Positions 11,101-21,673 of a stretch of DNA of 64,000 bases are shown here, piece after piece. The position numbers and the translations under genes were made by a program. The stretch spans positions 127,971 to 191,970 of the forward strand of contig MJCC01000018.1 of assembly GCA_001766655.1 (NCBI GenBank), written 5' to 3'. The notes under the pieces are model-generated. The model was given only the letters and a program-made list of their open reading frames with translations, had not been told where the DNA came from and did not search any database. The number at the start of each line of letters is the position of its first letter. Within the stretch, counting starts at the first letter, position 1. Origin of the DNA: Phytomonas francai. Its lineage: Eukaryota > Euglenozoa > Kinetoplastea > Trypanosomatida > Trypanosomatidae.

Positions 11101-13523
11101 CCCGGACTGGGTGGGTTTGGTCGAGAAGTAGTAATACCCCTCCTGTTCGAGGAGTTCCCACGCGAGTCCGATAATAAAATACTCCCCGGGCTCCTCCGGA
11201 ACGAACGCGAGCGAGACCTTCTCCGTCGAGCCGGGCGGAAGCGTGAGGTCCTTCGTCGCGGTACTCCTGCGCGGCCGCGTGGGGTCGGCCGCGGCGAGGA
11301 ATAGGATGCACAAATTCGACGCCACGAGCACCCCGCCGACGGGGTTTCGCATCGAAAAGGACAGCCAGAGCGGCTCGTTCAGCGGCGTCGTGTACGGCCG
11401 CTGGGGGCGCGGCTCGGCGGAGAAGATATAGCTCGGCTTCGTCCGGCCGTGGTAGCGGGGAAAGGGGCAGGGTGGGGTGTGGTTTGTGTAGAAGTTCTTG
11501 CTGAGGGTCTCCATCGCGCGCCATTCGTTCTCGGCGGCCTCCTTTCCGAGCAGCCGCGCGCGCTCGCGCGTGGGGTCGTCCTCGGCGTAGTAGTTGTGCG
11601 CGATGTAGACGGACTCGCGGAGGAGGCCGGGCAGGATCATGTGCGGGCAGCGCGCGTAGCCGAGGCCCGCCAAGACGCCGCGCTGCCGCTCCCAGAAGGC
11701 GATCAGCCGCGCGGGCCCGGCCTCGGGGTCGGCGTACATCGGCGTCCCCTCGCCGGCGCCGGCCGCCGCGAGCACGACGCCCTTGATTGGGTGGCCGAGC
11801 GCGAAGTAGCGCTCGGCGGCCGCCGCGCCGACGGCCTCCGCGAGCGCNNNNNNNNNNNNNNNNNNNNNNNNNNNNNNNNNNNNNNNNNNNNNNNNNNNNN
11901 NNNNNNNNNNNNNNNNNNNNNNNNNNNNNNNNNNNNNNNNNNNNNNNNNNNNNNNNNNNNNNNNNNNNNNNNNNNNNNNNNNNNNNNNNNNNNNNNNNNN
12001 NNNNNNNNNNNNNNNNNNNNNNNNNNNNNNNNNNNNNNNNNNNNNNNNNNNNNNNNNNNNNNNNNNNNNNNNNNNNNNNNNNNNNNNNNNNNNNNNNNNN
12101 NNNNNNNNNNNNNNNNNNNNNNNNNNNNNNNNNNNNNNNNNNNNNNNNNNNNNNNNNNNNNNNNNNNNNNNNNNNNNNNNNNNNNNNNNNNNNNNNNNNN
12201 NNNNNNNNNNNNNNNNNNNNNNNNNNNNNNNNNNNNNNNNNNNNNNNNNNNNNNNNNNNNNNNNNNNNNNNNNNNNNNNNNNNNNNNNNNNNNNNNNNNN
12301 NNNNNNNNNNNNNNNNNNNNNNNNNNNNNNNNNNNNNNNNNNNNNNNNNNNNNNNNNNNNNNNNNNNNNNNNNNNNNNNNNNNNNNNNNNNNNNNNNNNN
12401 NNNNNNNNNNNNNNNNNNNNNNNNNNNNNNNNNNNNNNNNNNNNNNNNNNNNNNNNNNNNNNNNNNNNNNNNNNNNNNNNNNNNNNNNNNNNNNNNNNNN
12501 NNNNNNNNNNNNNNNNNNNNNNNNNNNNNNNNNNNNNNNNNNNNNNNNNNNNNNNNNNNNNNNNNNNNNNNNNNNNNNNNNNNNNNNNNNNNNNNNNNNN
12601 NNNNNNNNNNNNNNNNNNNNNNNNNNNNNNNNNNNNNNNNNNNNNNNNNNNNNNNNNNNNNNNNNNNNNNNNNNNNNNNNNNNNNNNNNNNNNNNNNNCG
12701 CCGCGCCCGCCGCCACGTCGAGCACCGCCGGGTTCGCCGCGACCCACCGCCGGGGGTCCTCGGCGGGGGGGCCCTCGCCGCCCCGCCCGTCCGCGGCCCC
12801 GTTGATCGCGAGAAACCCGCAGGCCCCGCCGCCGAGGCGCTGCTCGAGCCGCCTGAAGAGCGCGCGGGCCTCCGCGAGCGATTCCTCCCCCGATCCCCCG
12901 TCTGCGAGGTCGTGGAGGAGGAAAAAGTGCTCGTGGAGGTCGCTCTCGAGGCCAGGGAGGGACTCCTGCAGCCCCCGCACGCGCGCGGCCTGCCGGCCGA
13001 AGGCCTCGAGCACCCCGTCGAGCCCGCCCGCCTCCGCCGTCGAGGCCGCATAGACGACGCCGACGGGGTAGTCGAGGGTGTCGAAGTAGCTCGAGCGCAC
13101 GAGCGCGTGGAAGCCCGCGAGAAAGGCGCCGTACCACCGCGGAAGCCCCGAAGCCCCACCCTCCGCGGGGCCCATCAGGCCGTCGAGCCGCCCGTCCACG
13201 TCGTCCGCGCCCTCCGCGAGCGCGTCCTCGGCAAGCTCGCCCAGCAGCGCGCGACAGGCGTCGAGGAGCTCCGCGTCCGAGAGCTCCGCGACGCACTCTA
13301 GGCGCGTAAACCGCACCCCAAAGTTCTTCACGAGCATCGATTCGCCCTTATTCCCCACACGCGCGTACTGCGAGCCATTTTGCACGCTAAAAGGGCGAAG
13401 GAGGTGGATAAAATCCAGCCCATTTCGCCCGCAAGCGCTCTCTACCGCACTCGAGCTCTCAACAACGACCACCGGCCGAAGATACCGCTCCTCTATCAAC
13501 TGCATGAGCTCCGTTGAGATCAT
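8143..13523 (-). CDS. TRAPPC8: TRAPPC8/Trs85-like TRAPP subunit (interrupted by a gap)
   Basis: TRAPPC8 (yeast Trs85) is the TRAPPIII-specific subunit that directs the Ypt1/Rab1 exchange factor to membranes in autophagy and early secretory traffic. The N-terminal 275 residues before the gap include the family-like start with VKNFGVRF. After the gap come SVYIAHNYYAEDD, then a region resembling the TRAPPC8 beta-rich C-terminal half (EPLWLSFSMRNPVGG, LPPGSTEKVSLAFVPEEPGE). The final part is low-complexity, with several Pro/Ser/Arg-rich linkers absent from shorter homologues. The gap of 851 N does not keep the frame: the nominal length is not a multiple of three and the two halves are in different frames, so the gap size is wrong or sequence is missing. 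The interior is extremely GC-rich, while the ends are not. Start is the only in-frame ATG near the 5' end. Confidence 0.75.
11848..12698. other. Assembly gap inside the TRAPPC8-like gene
   Basis: There are 851 N flanked on both sides by very GC-rich coding sequence. The reading frame differs on either side by a non-multiple of three, so the stated size is an estimate. Confidence 0.95.
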
Positions 13524-14164
13524 CTCCCTTTCTTATATATGTTAATAAACAAATATAAATCGATGCGTTAACCCTCCCCTCCCTGCCCCTCCCCCCCCCC
13601 CTCAAAAAAGAAATACCTCCTTTTTGTGGGCAAAGAAACAGGATAACGTCAGTACCGATGCAAAGTTATCGGAACTGGGCAGGACATCCAAATACTAATC
13701 AAAGGAACAGGTGGAGGGTCAATTCGCCGGATGAGGGGATGACACGCAGGAATGGAGGCTCAGCGGAGTCTTTTTTCCCTTTGTTTGTACTTCCTCTTTT
13801 CCGAATTTGGGGTGAAAACGGGAAAAGAGGGAGTAAAGTGTGAATAGTTTACAGGTTTTTTGTGTGGTTTTGACCTTCCCTTTTCGTTTGTGGTTCCTAA
13901 AAGTGAGGGGAAAGGAGATAGGGGAAGCGGGAGAGAAGTGAGGTTAAATGGTGAACCTAACACCAATCACAACGTGGGTCATGGTAGGAATACCAACACG
14001 AAGGAACACAGTAGATGTGGAGGTGGACGCAATAATAAACATTTCTGAAGGGGAGGCAAGTCCAATAATCCCTGATCAATCTTGTATATCGCACGTAAAA
14101 CGTATTAGTTTAACTGAAAAGAGACCACCCACCCTCCTCAAAGCAAAAGAATATTATTCAGTTG

Positions 14165-14205
<41 letters not shown>

Positions 14206-15913
14206 CTATATCATCTTATCATTCTTTCATCACCCACGATCGAATCAAGGAAGAAAACAAGAGGGAAATAAAAACAGCAATAAAAAACAATATCAATGGG
14301 CGAAAAACATTGCACTCAATAATCCGACATAAAATAGTCAAGCATCCCAAACAAAAGACGTAAAACTTTATTGGACTTGTCTTTTAGCAAAGACTCCCTT
14401 CTAGGCTTGGTTTTAAAATTCATATACATACTTCAAAATAGTTAAATGCCTTTTATATCATGCGACGGCATTTCCTTACGAGTATATAAACGCGTAGATA
14501 CGTAAATAATAATAGCAATATATATATCTATATATATAATTTAGATTTTTTAATTTATTCAACTCTGTTTACAGAATACAATTTATAAATGGTAATACCC
14601 TCACAAAAGGGAAAAAGAAAAGCTGCGAAGGACATTGCCAGGAAGGGTAGCTATAAGATGTATACCAAGACCATTTATGGATATCGGTACGTATGTATTC
14701 GTAGATAGATAGTATTTTTGTATCCATATTGTTAACTTAATATATTGATACAACAAGGCAAGAGTTGTTTTTCTTTCCAGATCCTCCTCCTCCCCCCGCT
14801 TTGTATCTATTTTTACTTTTCCTCTAAATAAATAAAAAATAATAGACATGCCATTAGCAGATAAAGACTATATGAATTTTTATTTAGATGACAAGTATCG
14901 GAGCACACATTATAATCTTAACAGAAGCCGCAACAATACCACAAAGCGAGAGTAGATGTTTGGTGCCGTTTGCTAAAATACATTTTCTATTTATTGATTT
15001 TGGTAATTATTCACCGGCAAACTGAGCTTGTAGAAATTTACAATGCGGACAGACATCATACATGCTCAAACTAAGGGAACAGGTTGAGCTTTAATGCTAG
15101 TTTGAGATTCAATTTTTGCATGATTGTTTTGAACTTCACTGAAATATCATAAACCCCCAATGAACGTCTGAGTTAGATCAACTCTGTGTAATTACCTAAT
15201 ATCCTAATGCTTTTTCTCTCTCGTGTTCTTATTCTCTTCGGATAACGAATATACGTATGCTAAGGGGGAGGAAGGAAAAAAGAAGTGCACGCTCCAGGGT
15301 ACGAGCTACTACGTAAGCCGATCAAAAATGGTAGGTAAAAAGTGCTGCACAAATACGCTCTAAACCCTTTCCGCACATTTTTTTCCGCGCGCATATTCCT
15401 AAAAATGATAATGCATACCCTCATAGAGGCGGGCAGATGGGTGGGGAAATACAACTATGCATGGCTCGCATTGTTTTTGCATGCAAAGATCAAAAAAGAC
15501 ACAACCGAAGGCCTAGCGCGACAAGGGGGGGGGGGGGGGGCATGAGAGGGGTAGAAATTTTATGCAGGGTAAAGAAACCCGGAAAAAATGGATGTCGCTA
15601 TTGACATTCTAATGGGTAAGTTGATGAGATTCCAAGACCATGGTGCCAAAAAAAGGGGGGAGGGGAGTGATCTAGGAATTTCACGGCTCACTCGCTTCTC
15701 TTCTTTTAGTTGTTGTCCGTCTTCGTTGGTTTCCTTCATGGTATATTTTTGGCCTCACTATTCCAACTTCGCTTGTGTGGATTTGATTTAAACTCTTTAT
15801 CCCCCCCCCTCCCTCCCCTCCTCAAAAAAAAAAAAAAAGACTACACGACCTCTTCCACGTCGGAGGGCGTTCCCCTCGGTATGCCCTCTCACACCGCCCC
15901 ATTTTCCTTTCCT
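13524..15913. other. 2.4-kb AT-rich gene-free region
   Basis: This is the longest spacer in the window. It holds a C-tract (about 13590-13602), (TA)n runs at about 14167-14195 and 14519-14540, a G-tract at about 15526-15540 and an A-tract at about 15825-15838 just beyond the casein kinase stop. Short open frames exist on both strands but show no known motif. snoRNA genes, which kinetoplastids place in spacers, could be here, but I could not identify C/D or H/ACA boxes with confidence. Confidence 0.5.
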
Positions 15914-17284
15914 TCACGAGAAGTTGACGACCTTCCCCCGTCGGATCTCGCGCTGCCGTTTGTCCATCCAGTCGAACATCCAATCGTAGAGCCCGCGCTG
16001 CGGGTTGACGGCGTCGTCGTCGTCGTCGGCCCACGGCCGGGACTCCTTCCCGGCGGCGACCTCGGGCGCGTTGAGCATTCGCGGGAAGGCGAACCCGGAC
16101 GACCCCCGGCTCGGATCCCACGCGAGGACGGTCGGCGCCGCGCTCGGCTCGCCGCGATTTGGCGGGGGCGATCGGCTCCCGCCGAGCCCGCCCGTCGGCG
16201 TCCGCGCGGGCGAGGGGACGGCGAGCGGGTGGTCGACCTTCTCGCCCTCGTCGGCGGCCGGGAGGAGGTAGCCCATGCGCCGCGCGAGGCCGCGGAAGAG
16301 GCCGCGGAGGTAGCGGTAGTCCGGCCTCTCCTGGAAGCTGAGGCGGCGGCAGTAGCGGCAGTACTCGAGGAGGGCGGTCGGGAGCCCGCGGCAGAGCTCC
16401 TCGGCGCTCGTCGCGATCTTCTTCTCGCCGATCTTGATGGACTTGAAGTGGCGGTCCTGGTCCTGGAGGCCCTGCCAGGGCAGGGCGCCCTTGAGGAGGT
16501 AGACAAGGACGTACCCGACGGACTCGAGGTCGTCGCGCCGGCTGAGCTCGTACCCCCGGTGCGCGTTCACGCTGCAGTACCGCGCCGTTCCCGTGAGCGG
16601 CTTGCCGTCGACGAAGGCGATGTGGGCCTGCCGCCGGCTATCCCAGTACGGCTTCGCGAGCCCGAAGTCGATGAGGTGCACGACGTGCGCCTTGCGGGCC
16701 CGGCCCAGGACGAAGTTGTCCGTCTTGATATCCCGGTGCATGAGGCCGCGCTCGTGCAGGTACTCCAGGCGATGCAGTATCTGCTCCGCCAGCATCAGCA
16801 CCGTCTTCAGCGAGAAGCGGCGGTGGCAGTAGTTGAAGAGGTCCTCGAGCGAGGGCCCGCAGAGCTCCATCACCATCACGTTCGACTCCTGCGCCCCGAC
16901 AAAGCCGTAGACGGCCGGGATCCCCACCGCGATGAAGCGCCGCTTCTTCGCCGGCGCACGGAAGCGCAGCGCGGAGTCGAGGTCGTACCCGTCCAGACAG
17001 CCCACCGCCGAGTCCTCGTTGTACGGCAGGATGTCGGTGATGTCGAGCGGGGCCTGGTGAAGGAGGTGGTAGACCTTGCTCTCGTACTCGAGCTGCGAGT
17101 ACGCGATGTTCCGCTTCTCCACCTTCAGCGCCACGAGTATTTTCTTTTGCTTGTCGTAGCCCTCGAAGATGTCGCCAAAGGAGCCCTGCCCGATGAGGTG
17201 GTTGATCACGTACCGATTGCTGAGCGGCGAGAGCAGAAAGGGGTGCTTCGGTTTCTCCAGCGGCGACGACACCGGCGTCTCCAT
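15914..17284 (-). CDS. Casein kinase 1 family protein kinase with two insertions
   Basis: The 456-residue protein has the CK1 kinase core: glycine loop GQGSFG (32-37), catalytic Lys in VALK (54), HRDIKTDN (183-190), DFG (206-208) and the CK1-type activation segment TGTARYCSVNAHRG (231-244) followed by RRDDLESVGYVLVYLL. CK1 enzymes phosphorylate acidic or pre-phosphorylated Ser/Thr sites. Two oddities stand out. About 40 residues (roughly 78-118) are inserted between helix C and the hinge strands. About 90 Pro/Gly-rich residues separate the helix RYLRGLFRGLARRMGY from YDWMFDWMDK, which in normal CK1s follow almost directly. The catalytic loop has Thr where CK1 normally has Pro (HRDIKPDN). All catalytic residues are present, so activity is expected. 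Confidence 0.93.
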   Translation of the reverse strand: METPVSSPLEKPKHPFLLSPLSNRYVINHLIGQGSFGDIFEGYDKQKKILVALKVEKRNIAYSQLEYESKVYHLLHQAPLDITDILPYNEDSAVGCLDGYDLDSALRFRAPAKKRRFIAVGIPAVYGFVGAQESNVMVMELCGPSLEDLFNYCHRRFSLKTVLMLAEQILHRLEYLHERGLMHRDIKTDNFVLGRARKAHVVHLIDFGLAKPYWDSRRQAHIAFVDGKPLTGTARYCSVNAHRGYELSRRDDLESVGYVLVYLLKGALPWQGLQDQDRHFKSIKIGEKKIATSAEELCRGLPTALLEYCRYCRRLSFQERPDYRYLRGLFRGLARRMGYLLPAADEGEKVDHPLAVPSPARTPTGGLGGSRSPPPNRGEPSAAPTVLAWDPSRGSSGFAFPRMLNAPEVAAGKESRPWADDDDDAVNPQRGLYDWMFDWMDKRQREIRRGKVVNFS

Positions 17285-17406
17285 CCTGCCAACACGCGTG
17301 TCGAGAGCGGAACGGCGGCGCCCGCGAGAATACTCCTGCTCCTCCTCCTACTACTAATACGACAGATAACAATTAAATCCTACCAAACGGATAAATTACT
17401 CACTTT

Positions 17407-17440
17407 CTAAAATGGAAACCAAAAGGAAAGAAACACCTTC
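17407..17440 (-). promoter_or_regulatory. Candidate trans-splice acceptor for casein kinase 1
   Basis: On the minus strand a pyrimidine-rich stretch (TTTCTTTCCTTTTGG...) ends in TTTTAG at 17411-17407, 122 bases before the ATG. A longer T/C/G tract lies further upstream at about 17450-17480. Inference from position and composition. Confidence 0.45.
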
Positions 17441-17957
17441 ACCCACCCACCCCCCCAAAAAAAAAGGAAAAAAGGAAAAAAATGTTAGCTATGATAAAAT
17501 AAATTAATCTAATAGTGAAAGGTCGTACTAAGTAACCATCTAAAGATAACGTAAAGTGAATGCAAGGGAGAAAGAGAGAGAGAGAGATAAATAAAAAAGG
17601 GCAGAGGGATGGATGCATGACCGCGAAGAGAGGGGGAGAGGGACCGAGATTGACTTCTGCTTACCTTCCGTACAACAAGAGGGGCGATTCTTTGTACGAT
17701 TGCTCATTTTCAGGCAAAAAGACAATAGCTATTTCTTGGTTGCTATTTGAGTTTGGGTAGGATATATTGCCTCCCCCGCTTCATCCCTCCCTTATTTGAA
17801 CGCTCCTTTCTCACTGTTAAGGATCCCTTCAAAAAACGGCAAAGAGGGCGTACACACACACACACACACACACACCTAGTAGCCTTCAAACATCCGCAAA
17901 AAAAGGAGCGAGCGAGAGTTTGCAGTGTATCCACTTTCATATGAATCAATTTGCCTC
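17412..17957. other. Spacer with (CA)n tract
   Basis: A (CA)n run occupies about 17852-17875. Purine-rich stretches on the plus strand (17455-17485, 17560-17600) read as pyrimidine tracts on the coding strand. No gene is visible. Confidence 0.55.
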
Positions 17958-20669
17958 CTATGGAACGGTATGTTTACACGCCATGTGGGCGATGCTCGCC
18001 GTCTTCATGTAGGGTTTCCTTCCACCGGGTGGGTACAGCTTCAAGTAAAGCGCGGTGGCGTCTTGCGTAGAGGGTGAGCATCCCTTTTCACCTTCCGATA
18101 AATCCACATTTTCACGAAAACCGCCGTTGCTATCGAAGCGCGCGGCGTCGTTTTCGTTTTCCTTGTTCGCCATTTCTCCTGCTGCCCCGGAGGCCTCATC
18201 AAGGTCGAGGATAAAATCGCCCGGATCCGCTTTTTGCCTGCAGAGGATGGAATAAATCAACCACGACGCCCCTACCACCACCGCACCTTCCTGACGCTCT
18301 TTTTTCGTGTTAAACGAACCAGTGCTCCTTTCCACTGGAGGGGGTTTATCGTTTCCTTCCAAGTTGAAAGCATTTTGACCAAAAGAAGGTGGATAGGTGT
18401 CTACGAGGTCGCCAAGGTTAATAATCACGTCGAGGTGCGGGCTTTCTTTATTACGCGTGATGGTGCCGCCGAGGAGGTGAATCAGCGTCGTCGTCAGATC
18501 CAGCGCCTCGGCCGGCAAAAGAGGATCCCCGAGGACGCAAAGGGGTTTATCGAATTTGTTCCTTTCTTCTATTCGAGGGTGCTTTTTTTTCGATCTTTCC
18601 GGGCCATTTTGCTCGGATACCGAGACATCGTCGTTTGCGCTCATCTCGATGTAAAACATCATATCGTTGAAGATGGCGTCGTAGTACGGCCGCTCCTGTC
18701 GCTGCCCGATGGGAATTTGCTCCTCTCGCACTCCTTTCCGTAAAAACGCCAACGACGACGCAGCAAAAGACGAGGCGGGCGCTTCATTATTTGTAAACTC
18801 CAAGGAAGATCCCCCGTTGTTTACCTTTTCCCCCTTTTTATGGATATTCTCGACGCCAAAAAGGGGATGATGGTGCACCTCCGGGCATACCTCCGGCAGC
18901 GCTGCCAGCGTTAACGCGTCGTGAACCCAACGTGGCGTTAAAATCGGAATCCCGAGCGCCTTTGCGAGGAGAATCTCCGGCGTTAAGAGTGCATTCCTAT
19001 TATTATTATTATTATTATTATTATTGTGGTGGTGGTGGTTGGGTTCATCATCGTTTTGTTGAACGTCGTCAACGATAAGGTGGGTGGGGTAAGGGGCGCG
19101 GTGCCGTCGTTCGCCGATCCGCCATTCCGGGAGCACGCACACGCCAAGCTGCTCGAGCACATCCGAGAGAAAAGAGGAGGTGCTCGCCTCCCGCACCGCA
19201 AAGGCCACGCGAATATTATTATTATTCCTATGAGTCGTATAAATGCCTTTTATAGTAGTGGTATTCTTAGGAATACTATTGCCAGGACGGGAAAGCGGGG
19301 TAATCGCGCTACGTACAGAGGCTTTTTTCCCCGCTTTGGGTTTCACTGCCGGTTGCGCTACGATCCCCTTCTTCTTCTTCTTCGCTCCCGTTTGATTCTC
19401 CTCTTCCTTCTCCTCCTTTTTCGTCGTTTCTTTCTTCTCCTTTTTAGCTTCCCCCTTCTTTTCCTCTTCTTCTCCGGGATTCCTGCGTTTTGCGCGTTTT
19501 ACGCGCATTGCGGGGGGGGAAGAGACGGAGCAAGTCAATAATTCTTCCCGCTTGGATTCCTCGCCAGCCCTGCTCGGGCGAATTCCTCGTCGTGCACCGG
19601 CCTTTTCCTTCTTCTCGTGGTCCAGTCGTTGGGTGACCTCGCCTCCCCCTAAATGGTCGCTACCAAGCGAGGAGGGCGCCATTATCAAATTACTATCACC
19701 ATTGATTTCAAGAAAAGGATCGGACGAACACGCATGTTTGCCTCCTCCTTTTCCTTTTCCTTTTCCGTGATCGCACGAAAACGCGGCGGATTTTAAAACG
19801 GCGTGGCGGAGTTCATCTTCAGCAGCCCATGCCAGCAACGGCGTGCTATTTGGTATCCGGTCATTCGAAAAGCTTTCCGTATCGTTATCAATGCTTTTAG
19901 TATTCCCCCCCGATTGCGAAATTGAGTTCGTATCTTCGTCTAAAAAGTCAACAATCCTGCTGGATGAAGTCGGGTTGCGCACAAGCGCATTTCCTGAATA
20001 TTCCATACCGCTAATTTCCGCTAAGTACGGGATTTTATTCAACTTTATAGATGGGCGTTGAGGAGCGAGCGCGCGTGAAGTTTCTGCGGGCGATACGTTA
20101 AGAGAAGTTGCTACTTCGTTCCGTATCCCCTTCTCCCCGCTCCCACTACGATCGCCCTCATCGCTTTTCTCTTCATCTAACAAATACACCATGTCTTTGT
20201 GGTGATAACCACCGGATGGCTTTTTCAAGCCCGGGCTGCGTTTTACAGCACCTCCATGGGCTTCAGACGATGGATTACTATCCTTTCGCGAGGGGCCCGA
20301 AAGAACCTCCGCGGGCGCTTTCGTAGGTTTTGACGGGGAAGACGATGGCGATGGGATGTCATCCGGGGTGATGGCTAATCGCTTTCCCTCCGCCGCGCAA
20401 TCCTGTAAATAGCTAGGCTTTACCACAACTTTGCCCGCGTTTAAACAGCCTCGTAAAAAGGCCCCACACCCGTTGTGAAATACAATAAGCTGAGCGGCGC
20501 CATCGCTGAGAGCAAGGGAGGCGCCGAGCCGCTCGATATGCGTTTTACATTCCTTTCGAATAATAGCCGCGGTGTGTTTGGAATCCTCGTTTTGGGATTT
20601 CTTCCCGCCTCGGTCGCGAATATGAAGAAAAATAGAAATTCCCGAAAAGGGCAGCAGCTCACCAGACAT
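17958..20669 (-). CDS. Three-BRCT nuclear protein, microcephalin-like
   Basis: The protein is 903 residues from the ATG at 20669; the frame stays open further upstream, but without an ATG. The N-terminal ~105 residues form a BRCT-like unit (GISIFLHIRDRGG ... HIERLGASLALSDGAAQLIVFHNG ... VVVKPSYLQDCAAEGK). A second unit lies around 520-640 (RVAFAVREASTSSFLSDVLEQL ... LGIPILTPRWVHDAL), and a weaker third follows about residue 690 (KPLCVLGDPLL ... LIHLLGGTITRNKESPHLDVIIN). One N-terminal BRCT plus two C-terminal ones is the microcephalin (MCPH1) layout; such domains bind phosphoproteins at DNA damage. The middle is low-complexity with Lys/Glu blocks that may include nuclear localisation signals. 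A run of His then Asn is encoded by a GTG/ATT microsatellite at 18999-19039. MCPH1 identity is plausible, not proven. Confidence 0.6.
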   Translation of the reverse strand: MSGELLPFSGISIFLHIRDRGGKKSQNEDSKHTAAIIRKECKTHIERLGASLALSDGAAQLIVFHNGCGAFLRGCLNAGKVVVKPSYLQDCAAEGKRLAITPDDIPSPSSSPSKPTKAPAEVLSGPSRKDSNPSSEAHGGAVKRSPGLKKPSGGYHHKDMVYLLDEEKSDEGDRSGSGEKGIRNEVATSLNVSPAETSRALAPQRPSIKLNKIPYLAEISGMEYSGNALVRNPTSSSRIVDFLDEDTNSISQSGGNTKSIDNDTESFSNDRIPNSTPLLAWAAEDELRHAVLKSAAFSCDHGKGKGKGGGKHACSSDPFLEINGDSNLIMAPSSLGSDHLGGGEVTQRLDHEKKEKAGARRGIRPSRAGEESKREELLTCSVSSPPAMRVKRAKRRNPGEEEEKKGEAKKEKKETTKKEEKEEENQTGAKKKKKGIVAQPAVKPKAGKKASVRSAITPLSRPGNSIPKNTTTIKGIYTTHRNNNNIRVAFAVREASTSSFLSDVLEQLGVCVLPEWRIGERRHRAPYPTHLIVDDVQQNDDEPNHHHHNNNNNNNNNRNALLTPEILLAKALGIPILTPRWVHDALTLAALPEVCPEVHHHPLFGVENIHKKGEKVNNGGSSLEFTNNEAPASSFAASSLAFLRKGVREEQIPIGQRQERPYYDAIFNDMMFYIEMSANDDVSVSEQNGPERSKKKHPRIEERNKFDKPLCVLGDPLLPAEALDLTTTLIHLLGGTITRNKESPHLDVIINLGDLVDTYPPSFGQNAFNLEGNDKPPPVERSTGSFNTKKERQEGAVVVGASWLIYSILCRQKADPGDFILDLDEASGAAGEMANKENENDAARFDSNGGFRENVDLSEGEKGCSPSTQDATALYLKLYPPGGRKPYMKTASIAHMACKHTVP

Positions 20670-21673
20670 CTTTTCAAAAGCAGTGCTTATGTATTGGTAA
20701 AAGGGTTCACCCCTATCCACTTTGTGCGTCTATTTTTCGTTTTTCCTTTCTCAAAGTCTGTAGATCTAAAAAGAGTTTGTATGGTTTGGTTTTATTTCGT
20801 TTTACAGGTGTGTGCACCCACACACGTACGGTTGGTTGAAACTTGCTTCAACCTGTGGTATGTGAATGAGTAGGTATATGATCTCTATATTTTTATGTTT
20901 GAGTGTATCTTTTAAGACTCCCTTTTTCTGCTTCTTTTCGCTCGTCTCTAACGCAGCATCTACTGGAATAGGTGAGAGTTCAACTTTGTCAAAATGGTAT
21001 TGAAAAAGGAGGAAAGGAGGGGTGAATAAAATTATATACAGACACTACGAATGAGAGCAAACTCAAAGCATCTCCCTGAAATGCTAACTTTCCTTCGACG
21101 ATCGACTGAAATGAGTAGATGATGCACAACAACCATGCGAGGAAATTAAATGAAATCGTGTGTGTATGTGGACAGGGGGGGGGGTTCAAGTTGGTTGGCT
21201 CCGCATGATTCAAAAATCCAGAGGCAATAATAACACTGCTAAGATTGCCTAACAACTCAACGCCATGTTCCTCTCCCCCTCCTCCCTTCACGAGATCTAT
21301 CCGCGTTGACTGCGTAATCTAATTACCAAAAGCAAAGCGCTTCAAATATTTCATTCAGTTCCCTCTTATAGGGTATACTGTTTGATACTCCAACAAAAGG
21401 TGTAAAATACATAGTTTACAAAGGAATTAAAAAAATCCAGCAGCGCGCTTCGTCTCCCTTCCCAGAGTAATATACATAAAATAACATGGTAGCCACAAAG
21501 ATCATCCACCACAGGGATGAACACACTCAACACCACGCGAATTTACCTGCGCTCTTTTTTTATTCATTATACTAATTAACTATCCTTCACCTTCTTCAAA
21601 AAGCGTTCTCCCGCCCTCCCCCCCCTGCCTTTTTTTTTTTGTGTGCCTCTCTTTATTTTTCGGAGGGAAAGGG
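20670..21673. other. 1-kb spacer, no gene seen
   Basis: The T-rich plus-strand stretches near 21630-21645 and a G-tract at 21176-21184 are the main landmarks. Open frames here lack ATG starts or known motifs. Confidence 0.55.

Noticed and set aside
9500..13301. Long plus-strand frames opposite the TRAPPC8-like gene
   Set aside because: High GC leaves few stops on the opposite strand; the minus-strand frame has the family motifs.
14601..14849. 82-codon frame on the minus strand in the long spacer
   Set aside because: AT-rich composition typical of chance frames; no recognisable motif.
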